A stretch of 64,000 nt of DNA from NCBI RefSeq assembly GCF_003020585.1, contig NZ_PXUE01000001.1, forward strand, positions 1,302,001-1,366,000, written 5' to 3'. This stretch comes from Chryseobacterium aurantiacum (GTDB taxonomy: Bacteria > Bacteroidota > Bacteroidia > Flavobacteriales > Weeksellaceae). How positions within the stretch are numbered: position 1 is the first letter of the stretch; every line of letters starts with the position of its first letter. Below, piece by piece: positions 45,267-54,043 of the stretch. Position numbers and translations under genes: made by a program. The notes below the pieces were generated by a model. That model was not told the origin of the DNA. It saw only the letters and a list, made by a program, of their open reading frames with translations, and did no database searches.

Positions 45267-45620
45267 TTAAAAAATATATTTCCCGTAAACAAGGATGCCA
45301 ATAACTATAGAAACAGCAGCCAATAACATCACAGCTCCTGCTGAAATATCCTTAATAAAGCCTATTCTTTTGTCGAAATCAGGCTGAACGATGTCACAGA
45401 TCTTTTCAATGGCAGTATTGAAAATTTCAGCACTTAAAACAGCAACTGAGGCAATGAGAATAATAGCTGCATCAATGTTGGATAGTTTTAAATAAAAAAT
45501 TAAAAACAGATTGATAAGAAAAGCCAGAAACTCAATCCGGAAATTCCTTTCCGTTTTTATCATCATCAAAACACCGCGGAAAGCATTGAGAAAACTTTTA
45601 TGGAGTGGCGGTTTTTGCAT
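45267..45620 (-). CDS. dgkA: Diacylglycerol kinase family membrane protein
   Basis: A 117-residue integral membrane kinase. After a basic N-terminal segment (LHKSFLNAFRGVLMMIKTER) come three hydrophobic helices, with the signature AVLSAEIFNTAIEKICDIVQ, whose Glu residues bind metal-ATP. The third helix reads SAGAVMLLAAVSIVIGILVY. It phosphorylates diacylglycerol or undecaprenol; the Bacteroidota type is undetermined. Start at 45620 gives the usual length. Confidence 0.9.
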   Translation of the reverse strand: MQKPPLHKSFLNAFRGVLMMIKTERNFRIEFLAFLINLFLIFYLKLSNIDAAIILIASVAVLSAEIFNTAIEKICDIVQPDFDKRIGFIKDISAGAVMLLAAVSIVIGILVYGKYIF

Positions 45621-45854
45621 GGCTCTTTTACTTTTTTCAACAAAGATAGGTTTTGTACTTTGATTGTTGAATTTAATCTGCTATATTTGGAATACAGGAT
45701 TGAAAAATCAATGGAAGTGATTTCAAAAGCTATATTTTTGATAAAAAAGTGGAAGCCCCTGGAAATGCGAACATAATATCAGGTCTTAAAACAGATTGAT
45801 GATGTTTGTTCAAAACTCCTCCATATTATTTTTTTCTTTGTTGTATGTATTTAT

Positions 45855-45862
45855 TATATTTG
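45855..45862 (+). promoter_or_regulatory. Candidate -7 box (TATATTTG) for dnaN
   Basis: TATATTTG lies 22 bases before the dnaN ATG. The nearest upstream TTTG (45837-45840) has a short 14-base spacer. Confidence 0.45.
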
Positions 45863-45884
45863 TAGAAACTTATTTTATAAATCT

Positions 45885-47015
45885 ATGAAATTTATTATTT
45901 CAAGTGGTGAACTGCAGAAGGCGTTGCAAACTGTAAGTGGCGTAATATCAAGCTCTCAATCGAGACCGATTTTAGAAAACTATCTTTTTGAATTAGACGG
46001 AAATAATGTTACCATTACAGCATCTGATGGCGAGACGACTCTTGTAACTTCTTTGGAGGTGAAGTCTGATGATTCAGGTAAATTTGCCGTTCCTGCTAAA
46101 ATTTTTCAGGATTTTATCAAGACATATGGGGAACAGCCTTTAACATTTGTTGTAAAGGACAATGCGGAAGGAACTGGAAGCCAGCTTGAGATTTTAGATG
46201 AAAAAGATAACTTCGCAGTAGCATTGGACAACGCTGATGACTACCCTGAGCTACCAGAATTTGATGCATCACAAAGTGTGACAATGCCGGCAGGTGTTTT
46301 GTCTGAAGCTTTAACCAATACATTATTTGCTACAAGTAACGATTCTCTTCGTCCGGTAATGACAGGAGTTCTGTTCCAGTTTGGAGAAAATGAAACCAAC
46401 TTTGTTTCTACAGATTCTCACAGATTGGTTGTTTATAAAAGAACAGACCTTATGAATGCTGAGCCAATGGAGTTTATCATGCCTAAAAAACCATTGAATA
46501 TTTTCAAAAATATTCTGGCAAGTTCCAATGAAGACGTTAAAATCGACTTCAATGAGAATATGGCTAAATTTACTTTTGATAAGCATATCTGGATCTGTAG
46601 ACTAATTGATGGAAAATATCCAAACTATACAGCGGTAATTCCTAAGGAAAATCCAAATGTATTGACCATCAACAGAAACCTGTTGCTGGGAGCAATCAAA
46701 AGAGCATCTATCATGTCTAACAAATCTACCAATCAGGTAAGATTTAAGCTTTCAGGAAACATTCTTCACTTACATGCAGAAGATACTGAATATGCAAACA
46801 AGGCAGACATGCAGATACCTTGTGACTACAACGGAGAAGATATCAATATCGGATTCAGCTCCAAATTCTTAACGGAAATGTTAACAATCTTAGGTTCTGA
46901 CGATATTACAATGAAAATGTCTCAACCCAACAGACCGGGGATTATTGAGCCTCTTGATGGTCTTGAAGAAAACGAAAATATCTTAATGTTATCAATGCCT
47001 GTAATTGGATTATAA
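45885..47015 (+). CDS. dnaN: DNA polymerase III beta subunit (sliding clamp)
   Basis: Ring-shaped clamp that holds DNA polymerases on DNA. Three repeated domains are visible: residues 1-120 (MKFIISSGELQKALQTVSGV), 125-250 (LRPVMTGVLFQFGENETNFV, FVSTDSHRLVVYKRTDL) and 255-376, ending in the conserved LMLSMPVIGL. At 376 aa it matches the family. It does not lie beside dnaA, recF or gyrB, as usual in Bacteroidota, so the location says nothing about an origin. A terminator follows. Confidence 0.97.
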   Translation: MKFIISSGELQKALQTVSGVISSSQSRPILENYLFELDGNNVTITASDGETTLVTSLEVKSDDSGKFAVPAKIFQDFIKTYGEQPLTFVVKDNAEGTGSQLEILDEKDNFAVALDNADDYPELPEFDASQSVTMPAGVLSEALTNTLFATSNDSLRPVMTGVLFQFGENETNFVSTDSHRLVVYKRTDLMNAEPMEFIMPKKPLNIFKNILASSNEDVKIDFNENMAKFTFDKHIWICRLIDGKYPNYTAVIPKENPNVLTINRNLLLGAIKRASIMSNKSTNQVRFKLSGNILHLHAEDTEYANKADMQIPCDYNGEDINIGFSSKFLTEMLTILGSDDITMKMSQPNRPGIIEPLDGLEENENILMLSMPVIGL

Positions 47016-47032
47016 TATTAAATAAGAAATAG

Positions 47033-47069
47033 ATAAAAGCTGGAATTAAATTTCCGGCTTTTATTTTTT
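47033..47069 (+). terminator. Terminator after dnaN
   Basis: ATAAAAGCTGGAA and TTCCGGCTTTTAT form a stem with one G-T pair, followed by TTTTTT. Confidence 0.85.
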
Positions 47070-47098
47070 ATGCCCAATAAGAAAATTTATCTTAAATC

Positions 47099-47929
47099 AT
47101 GGAAGCAAGAATACAGTCTTATCATCCCTCAGATTTTCTTTCAGATTTTACCACTGAAAACTATAGTGTTGTTTTGTGGCAGGGGTCGGGCGTTTTTTCT
47201 GTGGATGATATCAATTATTCTTATAATGGATATAACATTCTATTTCTTTCACCTTATCAAAAATTGAGATTAGTCTCAGAATCTGATGAAAATATCAATG
47301 TTCTTTTCTTTCATGGCGATTATTACTGCATTGAATATCATAAAGAAGAAGTAGCCTGCAACGGACTTCTTTTCAATAATATTTACATGAATCCTGGGAT
47401 AGAGCTTACAAAGGACAGCTTTGATTATATTCTGGAGCTTTTTAGGCATATTAAAAAAGAAGAATCTGAAGATCATTTATTTTCCCAATCCATTATCAAG
47501 ACCTATATTCAATTGATTCTTGCTTTGTGTAGCAAACAAAAAAGCGGTATCGAGCATAGTTCTGCTTTCAATGAAAAGTTACCCAATAAAAATGCTGTTG
47601 AATTTCAAAAACTGCTGGAAATTCATTTCAAGGATGAAAAGGAACTTTCATTTTACAGTGACAAGCTTAGTATTACGAACAATACTTTAAGTAAGGCCGT
47701 TAAAAAAGAATTTTCCAAAACACCTTCCCAACTTATTAATGAAAGAATCATTCTGGAGGCTAAAAAATTGCTTCATTTAACCTATCGTTCCATAAAGGAA
47801 ATTGCCTCGGAACTAGGATTCGGAGATGAGTTTTACTTCAGCAGGTATTTTAAAAAATCTGTAGGCTGCTCCCCCAAAAAATATAGAGAGAAAGTAGGAA
47901 TTTCAGTAGTGGCAAAAATGTCCATGTAA
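47099..47929 (+). CDS. AraC family transcriptional regulator with a Cys/His-rich N-terminal motif
   Basis: Regulator of 276 residues. The N-terminal cupin-like domain (residues 1-130) contains FFHGDYYCIEYHKEEVACNG, with His72, Cys77, His81 and Cys87 as a possible metal or redox site. The C-terminal double HTH (residues about 165-265) ends with the family signature IKEIASELGFGDEFYFSRYF and KKSVGCSPKKYRE. It lies 65 bases upstream of a DUF417/RclC-like membrane gene in the same direction. In E. coli an AraC-type regulator (RclR) controls the rclC gene in response to reactive chlorine; a parallel role here is inference. Confidence 0.9.
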   Translation: MEARIQSYHPSDFLSDFTTENYSVVLWQGSGVFSVDDINYSYNGYNILFLSPYQKLRLVSESDENINVLFFHGDYYCIEYHKEEVACNGLLFNNIYMNPGIELTKDSFDYILELFRHIKKEESEDHLFSQSIIKTYIQLILALCSKQKSGIEHSSAFNEKLPNKNAVEFQKLLEIHFKDEKELSFYSDKLSITNNTLSKAVKKEFSKTPSQLINERIILEAKKLLHLTYRSIKEIASELGFGDEFYFSRYFKKSVGCSPKKYREKVGISVVAKMSM

Positions 47930-47994
47930 TGTCCTGAAATATCTATGTTAAGGAGCTGTGTATGTAAATACCTTTGTTAAAAAAAGTAAATCAT

Positions 47995-48612
47995 ATGCAA
48001 AACAGCAGACTATATCACCGTTTATTAAGACTGGATACTTATTTCTTCAACTTTCTGAGAATTTCAATATTCATCGTTATGGCCTGGATTGGCGGGCTTA
48101 AAGCTTTTCAATATGAGGCAGATGGAATTGTTCCCTTTGTTGCCAACAGCCCACTGATGAGTTTCTTTTATAAAAATGCAGGAAATAAGGTCCTTAATGA
48201 TGACCAAAAGCTGGTTTCAGAATATACACTATACAAAAATCCGGAAGGAAAAGTAGTAAAGAAAAACATTGACTGGCATACGGAAAATGGAACGTATGTG
48301 TTTTCATACGGACTCGGAACAATGATTCTAATCATAGGATTTTTAATGCTATTGGGAATCTGGTTTCCTAAAATAGGCGCCATAGGAGGAGCTTTAACGT
48401 TTTTAATGTCATTGGTTACACTTTCATTTCTAGTTACCACTCCTGAAGTCTATGTCCCTAATCTTGGGGGAGATTATCCGACTCCTCAGTTTGGATTTCC
48501 CTATTTGTCGGGAGCGGGACGTCTTGTATTGAAGGATATTATCATGATGTCGGCCGGACTTGTATTGTTTTCCGATAGTGTAAAGAAAGTGGTTAAGCCA
48601 TCTGCCAATTAA
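47995..48612 (+). CDS. DUF417 family membrane protein, RclC/YkgB-like
   Basis: A 205-residue inner-membrane protein. It matches YkgB/RclC closely: FIVMAWIGGLKAFQYEADGI, VPFVANSPLMSFFYKNAG, GTMILIIGFLMLLGIWFP, LVTLSFLVTTPEVYVPNLG and FGFPYLSGAGRLVLKDIIMM. ATG at 47995 is preferred to the TTG at 47974. In E. coli rclC belongs to the rclABC operon for resistance to reactive chlorine species. Here rclA is not nearby; only the AraC regulator precedes it. The molecular function of DUF417 proteins is not established. Confidence 0.92.
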   Translation: MQNSRLYHRLLRLDTYFFNFLRISIFIVMAWIGGLKAFQYEADGIVPFVANSPLMSFFYKNAGNKVLNDDQKLVSEYTLYKNPEGKVVKKNIDWHTENGTYVFSYGLGTMILIIGFLMLLGIWFPKIGAIGGALTFLMSLVTLSFLVTTPEVYVPNLGGDYPTPQFGFPYLSGAGRLVLKDIIMMSAGLVLFSDSVKKVVKPSAN

Positions 48613-48849
48613 GAATTTTTAAGATGAAGCCAATAAAATAGTGATTTATCTAATCTTCCGAAGAGAAATGAATCAAAATTATTTGTCTTAAAGTTGTTTC
48701 TAAATTTCTGTATTTCTCAAAAAAACACGACATTTGTACCTCGAAAAATTACGTAAAAACTGCGTGATGTTTCAAATAAAAGTTTCAAAATAAAGCAGGC
48801 GAACCTTTCGGTTTCATCTGACCAATTAAAAAAGTAGATAGATAAACAA

Positions 48850-51252
48850 ATGAAAATATCAAACAACTGGCTGAAGGACTTTGTGACAACGGAATTGAAA
48901 ACTGAAAGAATCGGTGAATTCCTTACAGATATAGGTCTTGAGGTTGAAGGGATAGATAAATTTGAAAGTGTAAGAGGTAGTCTGGAAGGTATTGTTGTAG
49001 GTAGGGTTTTGACCTGCGAAAAACATCCTAATGCTGATAAACTGAAGAAAACAACAGTAGATGTAGGAAACGGAAAGGTATTGAATATCGTTTGCGGAGC
49101 TCCTAATGTAGATGCAGGACAAACTGTTCCTGTAGCAGTTGTTGGAACAAAAATCTATGACAAAACTGGAAACTTTTTTGAAATTAAGGAAGCAAAAATC
49201 AGAGGTGAGGTTTCTCAGGGAATGATCTGTGCAGAAGACGAACTTGGCCTTAGCGAAGATCATGGCGGAATCATGGTATTGGATGAAACCAAATATGAAG
49301 TAGGAAAGAACTTTGCAGACTATTTTGAATTGACGAATGATGAGGTTTTTGAAATTGGTTTAACGCCAAACAGAACAGATGCTATGTCTCACTATGGTGT
49401 TGCAAGAGATCTGAATGCTTATCTTTCTACAAACCAATTGAAGTCGAAGTTTAACAAAGTGGCTTCAGAAGTTTTGAACGGAGAGGGAACTCATGATTTC
49501 AAACTGGAAATTGAAGACGCAGAGCTATGTCCAAGATATATCGGAGCTGTTATTGAGAATGTAAAAGTTGCAGAATCTCCGGCTTGGTTAAAAGACAGGC
49601 TAAAAGCAATCGGATTAAGCCCAATTAATAACGTAGTAGATATTACCAACTATATTCTTCACGGATACGGACAGCCGCTTCACGCATTTGATGCAGATAA
49701 AATTGCAGATAAAAAAGTGAAAGTAGGAGTTGTAAAACCCGGAACAAAGTTTACTACACTGGATGGTGTGGAAAGAACATTGAACGGTTCTGAAATCATG
49801 ATCAAGGATGGTAAAGATAATCCAATGTGTATTGCAGGTGTTTTCGGAGGAGAAAATTCAGGAGTATCTGAAACTACAAAAACAATATTCCTTGAAAGTG
49901 CTTACTTCAATCCAATTGCAGTAAGAAAAGGAGCCAAACTTCACAGCTTAAATACAGATGCATCTTTCAGATTTGAGAGAGGTGTAGATCCAAATATTAC
50001 AAGAACAGCAATTACTCACGCTATTAAAATGATTCAGGAGATAGCAGAAGGGAAACTAGTTGGAGAATTGTTGGAAGAATATCCTAAAAAAATTGAGGAT
50101 AGCTATGTGATCCTTAGATTCTCTAAAATTGAGCAGATTTTAGGAACAAAAATTCACAGAGAGAAAGTAAAGGAAATTTTAAAGGCATTGGAAATTCAGG
50201 TTTTAAATGAAATTCCCAACGGTTTTGAAATCTCTGTTCCTGCTTACAGAGCAGATGTAACAAGAGAAATTGATGTGATTGAGGAGATTTTAAGAATTTA
50301 CGGTTACAATAAAATTGATGCCCCGCAAAAAATTTCATTTACCCCTGTTAAGCTAAGCGCCAACGATCAGGATGAATTGGAAAACAGCTGGGCAAGAACT
50401 TTACAAAGCCTTGGTTTCAATGAAGTAATGAATAACTCATTGACTTCAGTAAAGGATGAAACGGATGCTGTGAAATTATTAAACCCTCTAAGTGGTGATC
50501 TTGCATTCATGAGAAAATCCTTATTAGAAGGACTTCTTCAGAATACAGTATATAACATCAACAGAAAGAATCAGGATATCAAGTTCTTCGAATTCGGAAA
50601 GATCTATCACAAAAAAGATAAATACGAAGAAAGAAAACAATTAGCGATTATTGTTTCCGGAAGAGATGTTGCAGAGAACTGGTTACAGCCTAAATCAGCA
50701 GTAAGCTTTTACAATCTGAAAGCTTATGTTAAAGTTTTATTAGAAAGGTTAGGGATCAACTACAAAGAAGTAGCTTTATCTGATGACAGATTCTCTGATG
50801 CCCTTACTTATGAAGCAGACGGAAAAGCATTGGTAAGAATCGGAAAAGTTGCTCCGGCACTTTTAAAGGATTTCGATATTGATCAGGATTGTTTCTATGC
50901 AGAAATTGAACTTGAGTTTGCTCAGGAATTACGTTCTAAAAACGAATTGAAGTTTAAGGACATCCCTAAATTCAACAAGATCAGAAGAGACCTTGCCTTA
51001 TTAATTGATAAGAATGTAAACTACCAGGAACTATACCAGACAGCGAAGAAAAACAAATCTCCTTTCATTAAGAGTATCAACCTATTCGATGTATATGAGG
51101 GTAAAAATCTTCCTGAAGGCAAGAAATCCTATGCAATGAGCTTCGAGCTATTAAACGAAGAAAAAACATTGGAAGAAAAGGAAATCACAGAAGTAATGGA
51201 TTCCCTGATTAAGTCTTTCCAGAAAGAATTCAATGCAGAATTGAGATCTTAA
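48850..51252 (+). CDS. pheT: Phenylalanine-tRNA ligase beta subunit
   Basis: Charges tRNA-Phe together with PheS. All domains of the long beta subunit are visible: the N-terminal tRNA-binding (EMAP-like) domain (GRVLTCEKHPNADKLKKTTV), the B3/B4 editing domain (LTPNRTDAMSHYGVARDLNA, GLSPINNVVDITNYILHGY), the B5 domain with EIDVIEEILRIYGYNKIDAP, the catalytic-like core, and the C-terminal ferredoxin-fold anticodon-binding domain (PKFNKIRRDLALLIDKNVNY). At 800 aa it is full length. pheS is not adjacent, which is normal for this group. A 237-base leader precedes it; I see only a weak CATTTGTACC promoter-like site in it. Confidence 0.97.
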   Translation: MKISNNWLKDFVTTELKTERIGEFLTDIGLEVEGIDKFESVRGSLEGIVVGRVLTCEKHPNADKLKKTTVDVGNGKVLNIVCGAPNVDAGQTVPVAVVGTKIYDKTGNFFEIKEAKIRGEVSQGMICAEDELGLSEDHGGIMVLDETKYEVGKNFADYFELTNDEVFEIGLTPNRTDAMSHYGVARDLNAYLSTNQLKSKFNKVASEVLNGEGTHDFKLEIEDAELCPRYIGAVIENVKVAESPAWLKDRLKAIGLSPINNVVDITNYILHGYGQPLHAFDADKIADKKVKVGVVKPGTKFTTLDGVERTLNGSEIMIKDGKDNPMCIAGVFGGENSGVSETTKTIFLESAYFNPIAVRKGAKLHSLNTDASFRFERGVDPNITRTAITHAIKMIQEIAEGKLVGELLEEYPKKIEDSYVILRFSKIEQILGTKIHREKVKEILKALEIQVLNEIPNGFEISVPAYRADVTREIDVIEEILRIYGYNKIDAPQKISFTPVKLSANDQDELENSWARTLQSLGFNEVMNNSLTSVKDETDAVKLLNPLSGDLAFMRKSLLEGLLQNTVYNINRKNQDIKFFEFGKIYHKKDKYEERKQLAIIVSGRDVAENWLQPKSAVSFYNLKAYVKVLLERLGINYKEVALSDDRFSDALTYEADGKALVRIGKVAPALLKDFDIDQDCFYAEIELEFAQELRSKNELKFKDIPKFNKIRRDLALLIDKNVNYQELYQTAKKNKSPFIKSINLFDVYEGKNLPEGKKSYAMSFELLNEEKTLEEKEITEVMDSLIKSFQKEFNAELRS

Positions 51253-51279
51253 TTGTAAGAGATAAAAAATAGATAAAAG

Positions 51280-51306
51280 CGGACTTTTTTAAGTCCGTTT
51301 TTTTTG
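51280..51306 (+). terminator. Terminator after pheT
   Basis: CGGACTT and AAGTCCG pair around TTTT, followed by eight or more T residues. Confidence 0.9.
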
Positions 51307-51457
51307 TGATACTTTTATTAGGTTGGGTCTGAAAGTAAGAATACAGAAATGCGATGTAGGAAGCCAGACTTGTATTTTTCCGAAAAATAAAGGAGAAATA
51401 CCCACTGTTAAATAACAATAAAATTCTATAGAAACCGTTTAAATAATATAAAATCCG

Positions 51458-51465
51458 TAAATTTG
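51458..51465 (+). promoter_or_regulatory. Candidate -7 box (TAAATTTG) for the META lipoprotein gene
   Basis: TAAATTTG lies 21 bases before the ATG at 51487; no -33 TTG is visible at standard spacing. Confidence 0.4.
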
Positions 51466-51486
51466 GATTAATTCAAAAAGAAAAAA

Positions 51487-51897
51487 ATGAAAAATCTTTT
51501 TTTAAGTATATGTACAGCAGCGGTATTAGCTTCATGTGGAACTATGACCAGTGCATCTGCCTCTAAAGTAGGAAAAGCTCAGGCAGCTCTTGCCAATACA
51601 AAATGGACTTTGGCTGACAACGTGAAAGGGAAAATTCCAACATTGAATATTGAAGGAGAAAAGATAACAGGAAATGCAGGTTGTAATAACTATTTTGGAA
51701 CTGCCCAAATAGATCCTGCTTCAGGAAGCTTCTCTGCCGGCCAGATAGGATCTACAAAAATGATGTGTAACAACATTGGAGTAGAACAGAACTTTATGGA
51801 TATGATGGGAAAAGCAAACAAATATGTGATTTCCGGAAATACCCTGGAACTTTATAAAGACAATCTTTTATTATTGAAATTCAATAAATCAGAATAA
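51487..51897 (+). CDS. META domain (HslJ-like) lipoprotein
   Basis: A lipoprotein signal (lipobox VLASC) is followed by one META domain: LANTKWTLADNVKGKIPTLN, the conserved ITGNAGCNNYFGTAQID, and STKMMCNNIGVEQNFMDMM. The two Cys residues (GCNNY, MMCNN) are conserved and probably bridged. HslJ-type proteins are linked to heat and novobiocin resistance in E. coli, but the mechanism is unclear. It stands alone between two terminators. Confidence 0.9.
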   Translation: MKNLFLSICTAAVLASCGTMTSASASKVGKAQAALANTKWTLADNVKGKIPTLNIEGEKITGNAGCNNYFGTAQIDPASGSFSAGQIGSTKMMCNNIGVEQNFMDMMGKANKYVISGNTLELYKDNLLLLKFNKSE

Positions 51898-51900
51898 AAC

Positions 51901-51930
51901 AAAAGGAACTCAATTTGAGTTCCTTTTTTA
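51901..51930. terminator. Terminator between the META gene and the minus-strand cluster
   Basis: AAAAGGAACTCAA pairs with TTGAGTTCCTTTT, followed by TTT. A-rich on one side and T-rich on the other, so it can act for both strands. Confidence 0.85.
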
Positions 51931-51949
51931 TGTTTAGAGTGTTATTTAA

Positions 51950-52189
51950 TTAATCTTCCTCTTCTTCGTCGTACTTAGCCAACTCTTCATCACACCATTT
52001 GAATGCTGCTTCTACTACTTTCGTAGCTTCGTCTGCCATAGTCTCTTCATCATCTCCTTCTAGATCATCTAACCACTCAACTTCCTCTTCCTCAACGTTT
52101 AGGATAAATCTTGGATATTCTGTGTGGACTACGAATAGATCTTCTGGAAATTCCGAATTATCTGCCAATAAAAACTTTGGTAATTTCAT
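51950..52189 (-). CDS. Small very acidic conserved protein
   Basis: A 79-residue cytosolic protein. The first half is ordered in appearance (MKLPKFLLADNSEFPEDLFV, then VHTEYPRFILNVEEEEVEWL). The second half is strongly acidic (EGDDEETMADEATKV, ending DEEEED). The pattern is familiar from Flavobacteriia hypothetical proteins, but I know no function. It lies downstream of the 3-hydroxyacyl-CoA dehydrogenase gene on the same strand, 51 bases away. Confidence 0.8.
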   Translation of the reverse strand: MKLPKFLLADNSEFPEDLFVVHTEYPRFILNVEEEEVEWLDDLEGDDEETMADEATKVVEAAFKWCDEELAKYDEEEED

Positions 52190-52240
52190 TTTTTTAATGT
52201 TTTAACTTTCTCAAAGATAAATAAAATTATTGACTTAAAA

Positions 52241-53134
52241 TTATTTCAAAAACATTTTTGAAACTTTTTCAGCTTTTTTACTTTCAGAATAATCGTAAAA
52301 GCCTTCCCCTGATTTTACACCCAGTTTTCCAGCAGTTACCATGTTTACAAGCAATGGGTTTGGAGCATATTTAGGATTCTTGAAACCATCATACATCACA
52401 TTAAGGATGGCAAGGCATACATCAAGGCCAATGAAGTCTGCCAATTGAAGAGGTCCCATTGGATGAGCCATTCCTAATTTCATTACCGTATCAATTTCTT
52501 CCACTCCGGCCACACCGTTGTAAAGTGTCTCGATAGACTCATTAATCATTGGCATAAGAATTCTGTTAGCCACAAAACCAGGATAATCATTCACTTCTAC
52601 AGGAACCTTACCTAACGTTTTGCTCATTTCATAGATGGCATCAAAAGTCTCCTTAGAAGTGGAGTATCCTTTAATGATCTCTACAAGCTTCATGATAGGT
52701 ACAGGATTCATAAAGTGCATTCCGATTACTTTATCAGCCCTTTTCGTAGCTGCAGCAATTTTAGTAATGGAAATTGAAGATGTATTTGTTGCAAGGATAC
52801 AACCGGCAGGAGCCAATTCATCCATTTGACCGAAGATCTTTAATTTAAGATCCATATTCTCTGTAGCAGCCTCCACAATAAGATCAGCCGCTCCCACTGC
52901 ATCATTAAGTGCTGTGAAAGTAGTAATATTTCCTAGTGTTTCTGCTTTTTGGTCTTCCGTAAGGTTTCCCTTTGCAATTATTCTGTCAAGGTTCGTAGTA
53001 ATGGTTTTCAACCCTCTGTCTAAGGCATCCTGAGATACATCTACAAGATTTACCTTAAAACCGCTTTGTGCGAAAGTGTGTGCAATACCATTTCCCATGG
53101 TTCCAGCTCCGATAACTACAATGTTTTTGATCAT
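52241..53134 (-). CDS. 3-hydroxyacyl-CoA (3-hydroxybutyryl-CoA) dehydrogenase
   Basis: Oxidises L-3-hydroxyacyl-CoA with NAD+ in fatty-acid and ketone metabolism, or works in reverse in butyrate-type pathways. The Rossmann part starts IVVIGAGTMGNGIAHTFAQS. NTSSISITKIAAATKRADKV leads into the catalytic His region GMHFMNPVPIMKLVEII. The C-terminal helical domain has DYPGFVANRILMPMINESI and KLGMAHPMGPLQLADFIGLD. At 297 aa it is a stand-alone enzyme of normal length. Its start is 6 bases after the stop of the upstream minus-strand gene, so they are co-transcribed. Confidence 0.95.
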   Translation of the reverse strand: MIKNIVVIGAGTMGNGIAHTFAQSGFKVNLVDVSQDALDRGLKTITTNLDRIIAKGNLTEDQKAETLGNITTFTALNDAVGAADLIVEAATENMDLKLKIFGQMDELAPAGCILATNTSSISITKIAAATKRADKVIGMHFMNPVPIMKLVEIIKGYSTSKETFDAIYEMSKTLGKVPVEVNDYPGFVANRILMPMINESIETLYNGVAGVEEIDTVMKLGMAHPMGPLQLADFIGLDVCLAILNVMYDGFKNPKYAPNPLLVNMVTAGKLGVKSGEGFYDYSESKKAEKVSKMFLK

Positions 53135-53140
53135 TTTCCT

Positions 53141-53551
53141 TTATTTTTTATAGATAGTTAAATTTTTCTCATTGATAAGATCCTGTTGACGTACAATGGC
53201 TGCCGGATCAAAATTTACTGTGCCATTGTTTTCATTTTTTCTGTTGTTGTTTTGATTGGAAACAGCTGCCGTAATTCCCCTTACAAGGCGACTTCTCTGA
53301 TTGGTTGTAAGAAAATCCGTACCTACATACAGGTTAAATTCTCCTTCTCTTCCCATCCCTTTACGCATAAGGATTTCCAAACTTCTTATTTGATTTTTTT
53401 TCTTAAATTCTTTTAAGAAACTGACAACCGGTTTTTCAGAAAGAGGGCCACAGCAAACACTTCCATAGCTGATCTCTAAATAGTTTTGATTCTTCTGCGA
53501 AAAGATGAATGTAAAACAAAATAAACCCGCCGCTAATATTACTTTTTTCAT
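53141..53551 (-). CDS. Hypothetical secreted protein
   Basis: A signal peptide (MKKVILAAGLFCFTFIFSQ) is followed by a short domain with the motif YGSVCCGPLSEKPVVSFLKE and a basic mid part (IRSLEILMRKGMGREGEFNL). Two adjacent cysteines (VCCG) are unusual for an exported protein. The C-terminal part is Asn-rich (NQNNNRKNENNG). I do not recognise the family. It lies 6 bases upstream of the dehydrogenase gene. Confidence 0.78.
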   Translation of the reverse strand: MKKVILAAGLFCFTFIFSQKNQNYLEISYGSVCCGPLSEKPVVSFLKEFKKKNQIRSLEILMRKGMGREGEFNLYVGTDFLTTNQRSRLVRGITAAVSNQNNNRKNENNGTVNFDPAAIVRQQDLINEKNLTIYKK

Positions 53552-53607
53552 ACTGATGAATTCAAAGAATTGATCTAATTCTCCGCTCTAAAATTAAGCT
53601 TATTATT

Positions 53608-53811
53608 TTACTTATTAAAATGGTCCCAAAACACTTTGGAAATATCAGAAATGATCCTGTAGTTTACAGTCTCAGATTCTTTAGAATTATCTACAAGTAG
53701 GGCAATAGCATATTTACCTTTTGTAATAGCACTTATTTTGTGTTCCAATTCAGGTTTTTGTGATGATGCAAATGCCGAAATTAAAAGAAAAAGAAATGCT
53801 GTTTTTTTCAT
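53608..53811 (-). CDS. Small secreted hypothetical protein
   Basis: A signal peptide (MKKTAFLFLLISAFASSQ) is followed by only 49 residues (KPELEHKISAITKGKYAIAL, then SETVNYRIISDISKVFWDHF). Length suggests a very small exported protein or a truncated relative of a larger one. It precedes the gene at 53141-53551 in the same direction by 56 bases. Function unknown. Confidence 0.65.
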   Translation of the reverse strand: MKKTAFLFLLISAFASSQKPELEHKISAITKGKYAIALLVDNSKESETVNYRIISDISKVFWDHFNK

Positions 53812-53993
53812 AGGGCTAAGGTTAAAGTCCTCCTGTTTAAAATTAAAAATGGAATTGCAATTTAAGATAATTATTGTGATTCTATTTCAAATAATTAAAA
53901 TTAATATATCCTTTTGCCATAAGGGATTGCAAGCGGTTGGAAATATCATTTTTAGAATGATAAAATTTCATTATTGTAATCAATTGCAAAGAG

Positions 53994-54024
53994 AAAGGCT
54001 GTCTCAGAAAGACAGCCTTTTATA
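53994..54024. terminator. Terminator between minus-strand genes
   Basis: AAAGGCTGTCT and AGACAGCCTTT pair perfectly around CAGAA. It lies 20 bases past the stop of the Gfo/Idh/MocA gene (minus strand) and has A/T runs on both sides. Confidence 0.85.
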
Positions 54025-54043
54025 TACTTTTTTAACCTACTAA

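Noticed and set aside
45855..47015. Replication origin next to dnaN
   Set aside because: No dnaA, gyrB or recF and no DnaA-box cluster is visible around it. In Bacteroidota dnaN is often far from the origin.
47070..47267. 65-codon frame ahead of the AraC gene
   Set aside because: It overlaps the AraC regulator in another frame; the AraC frame is well supported by domain content.
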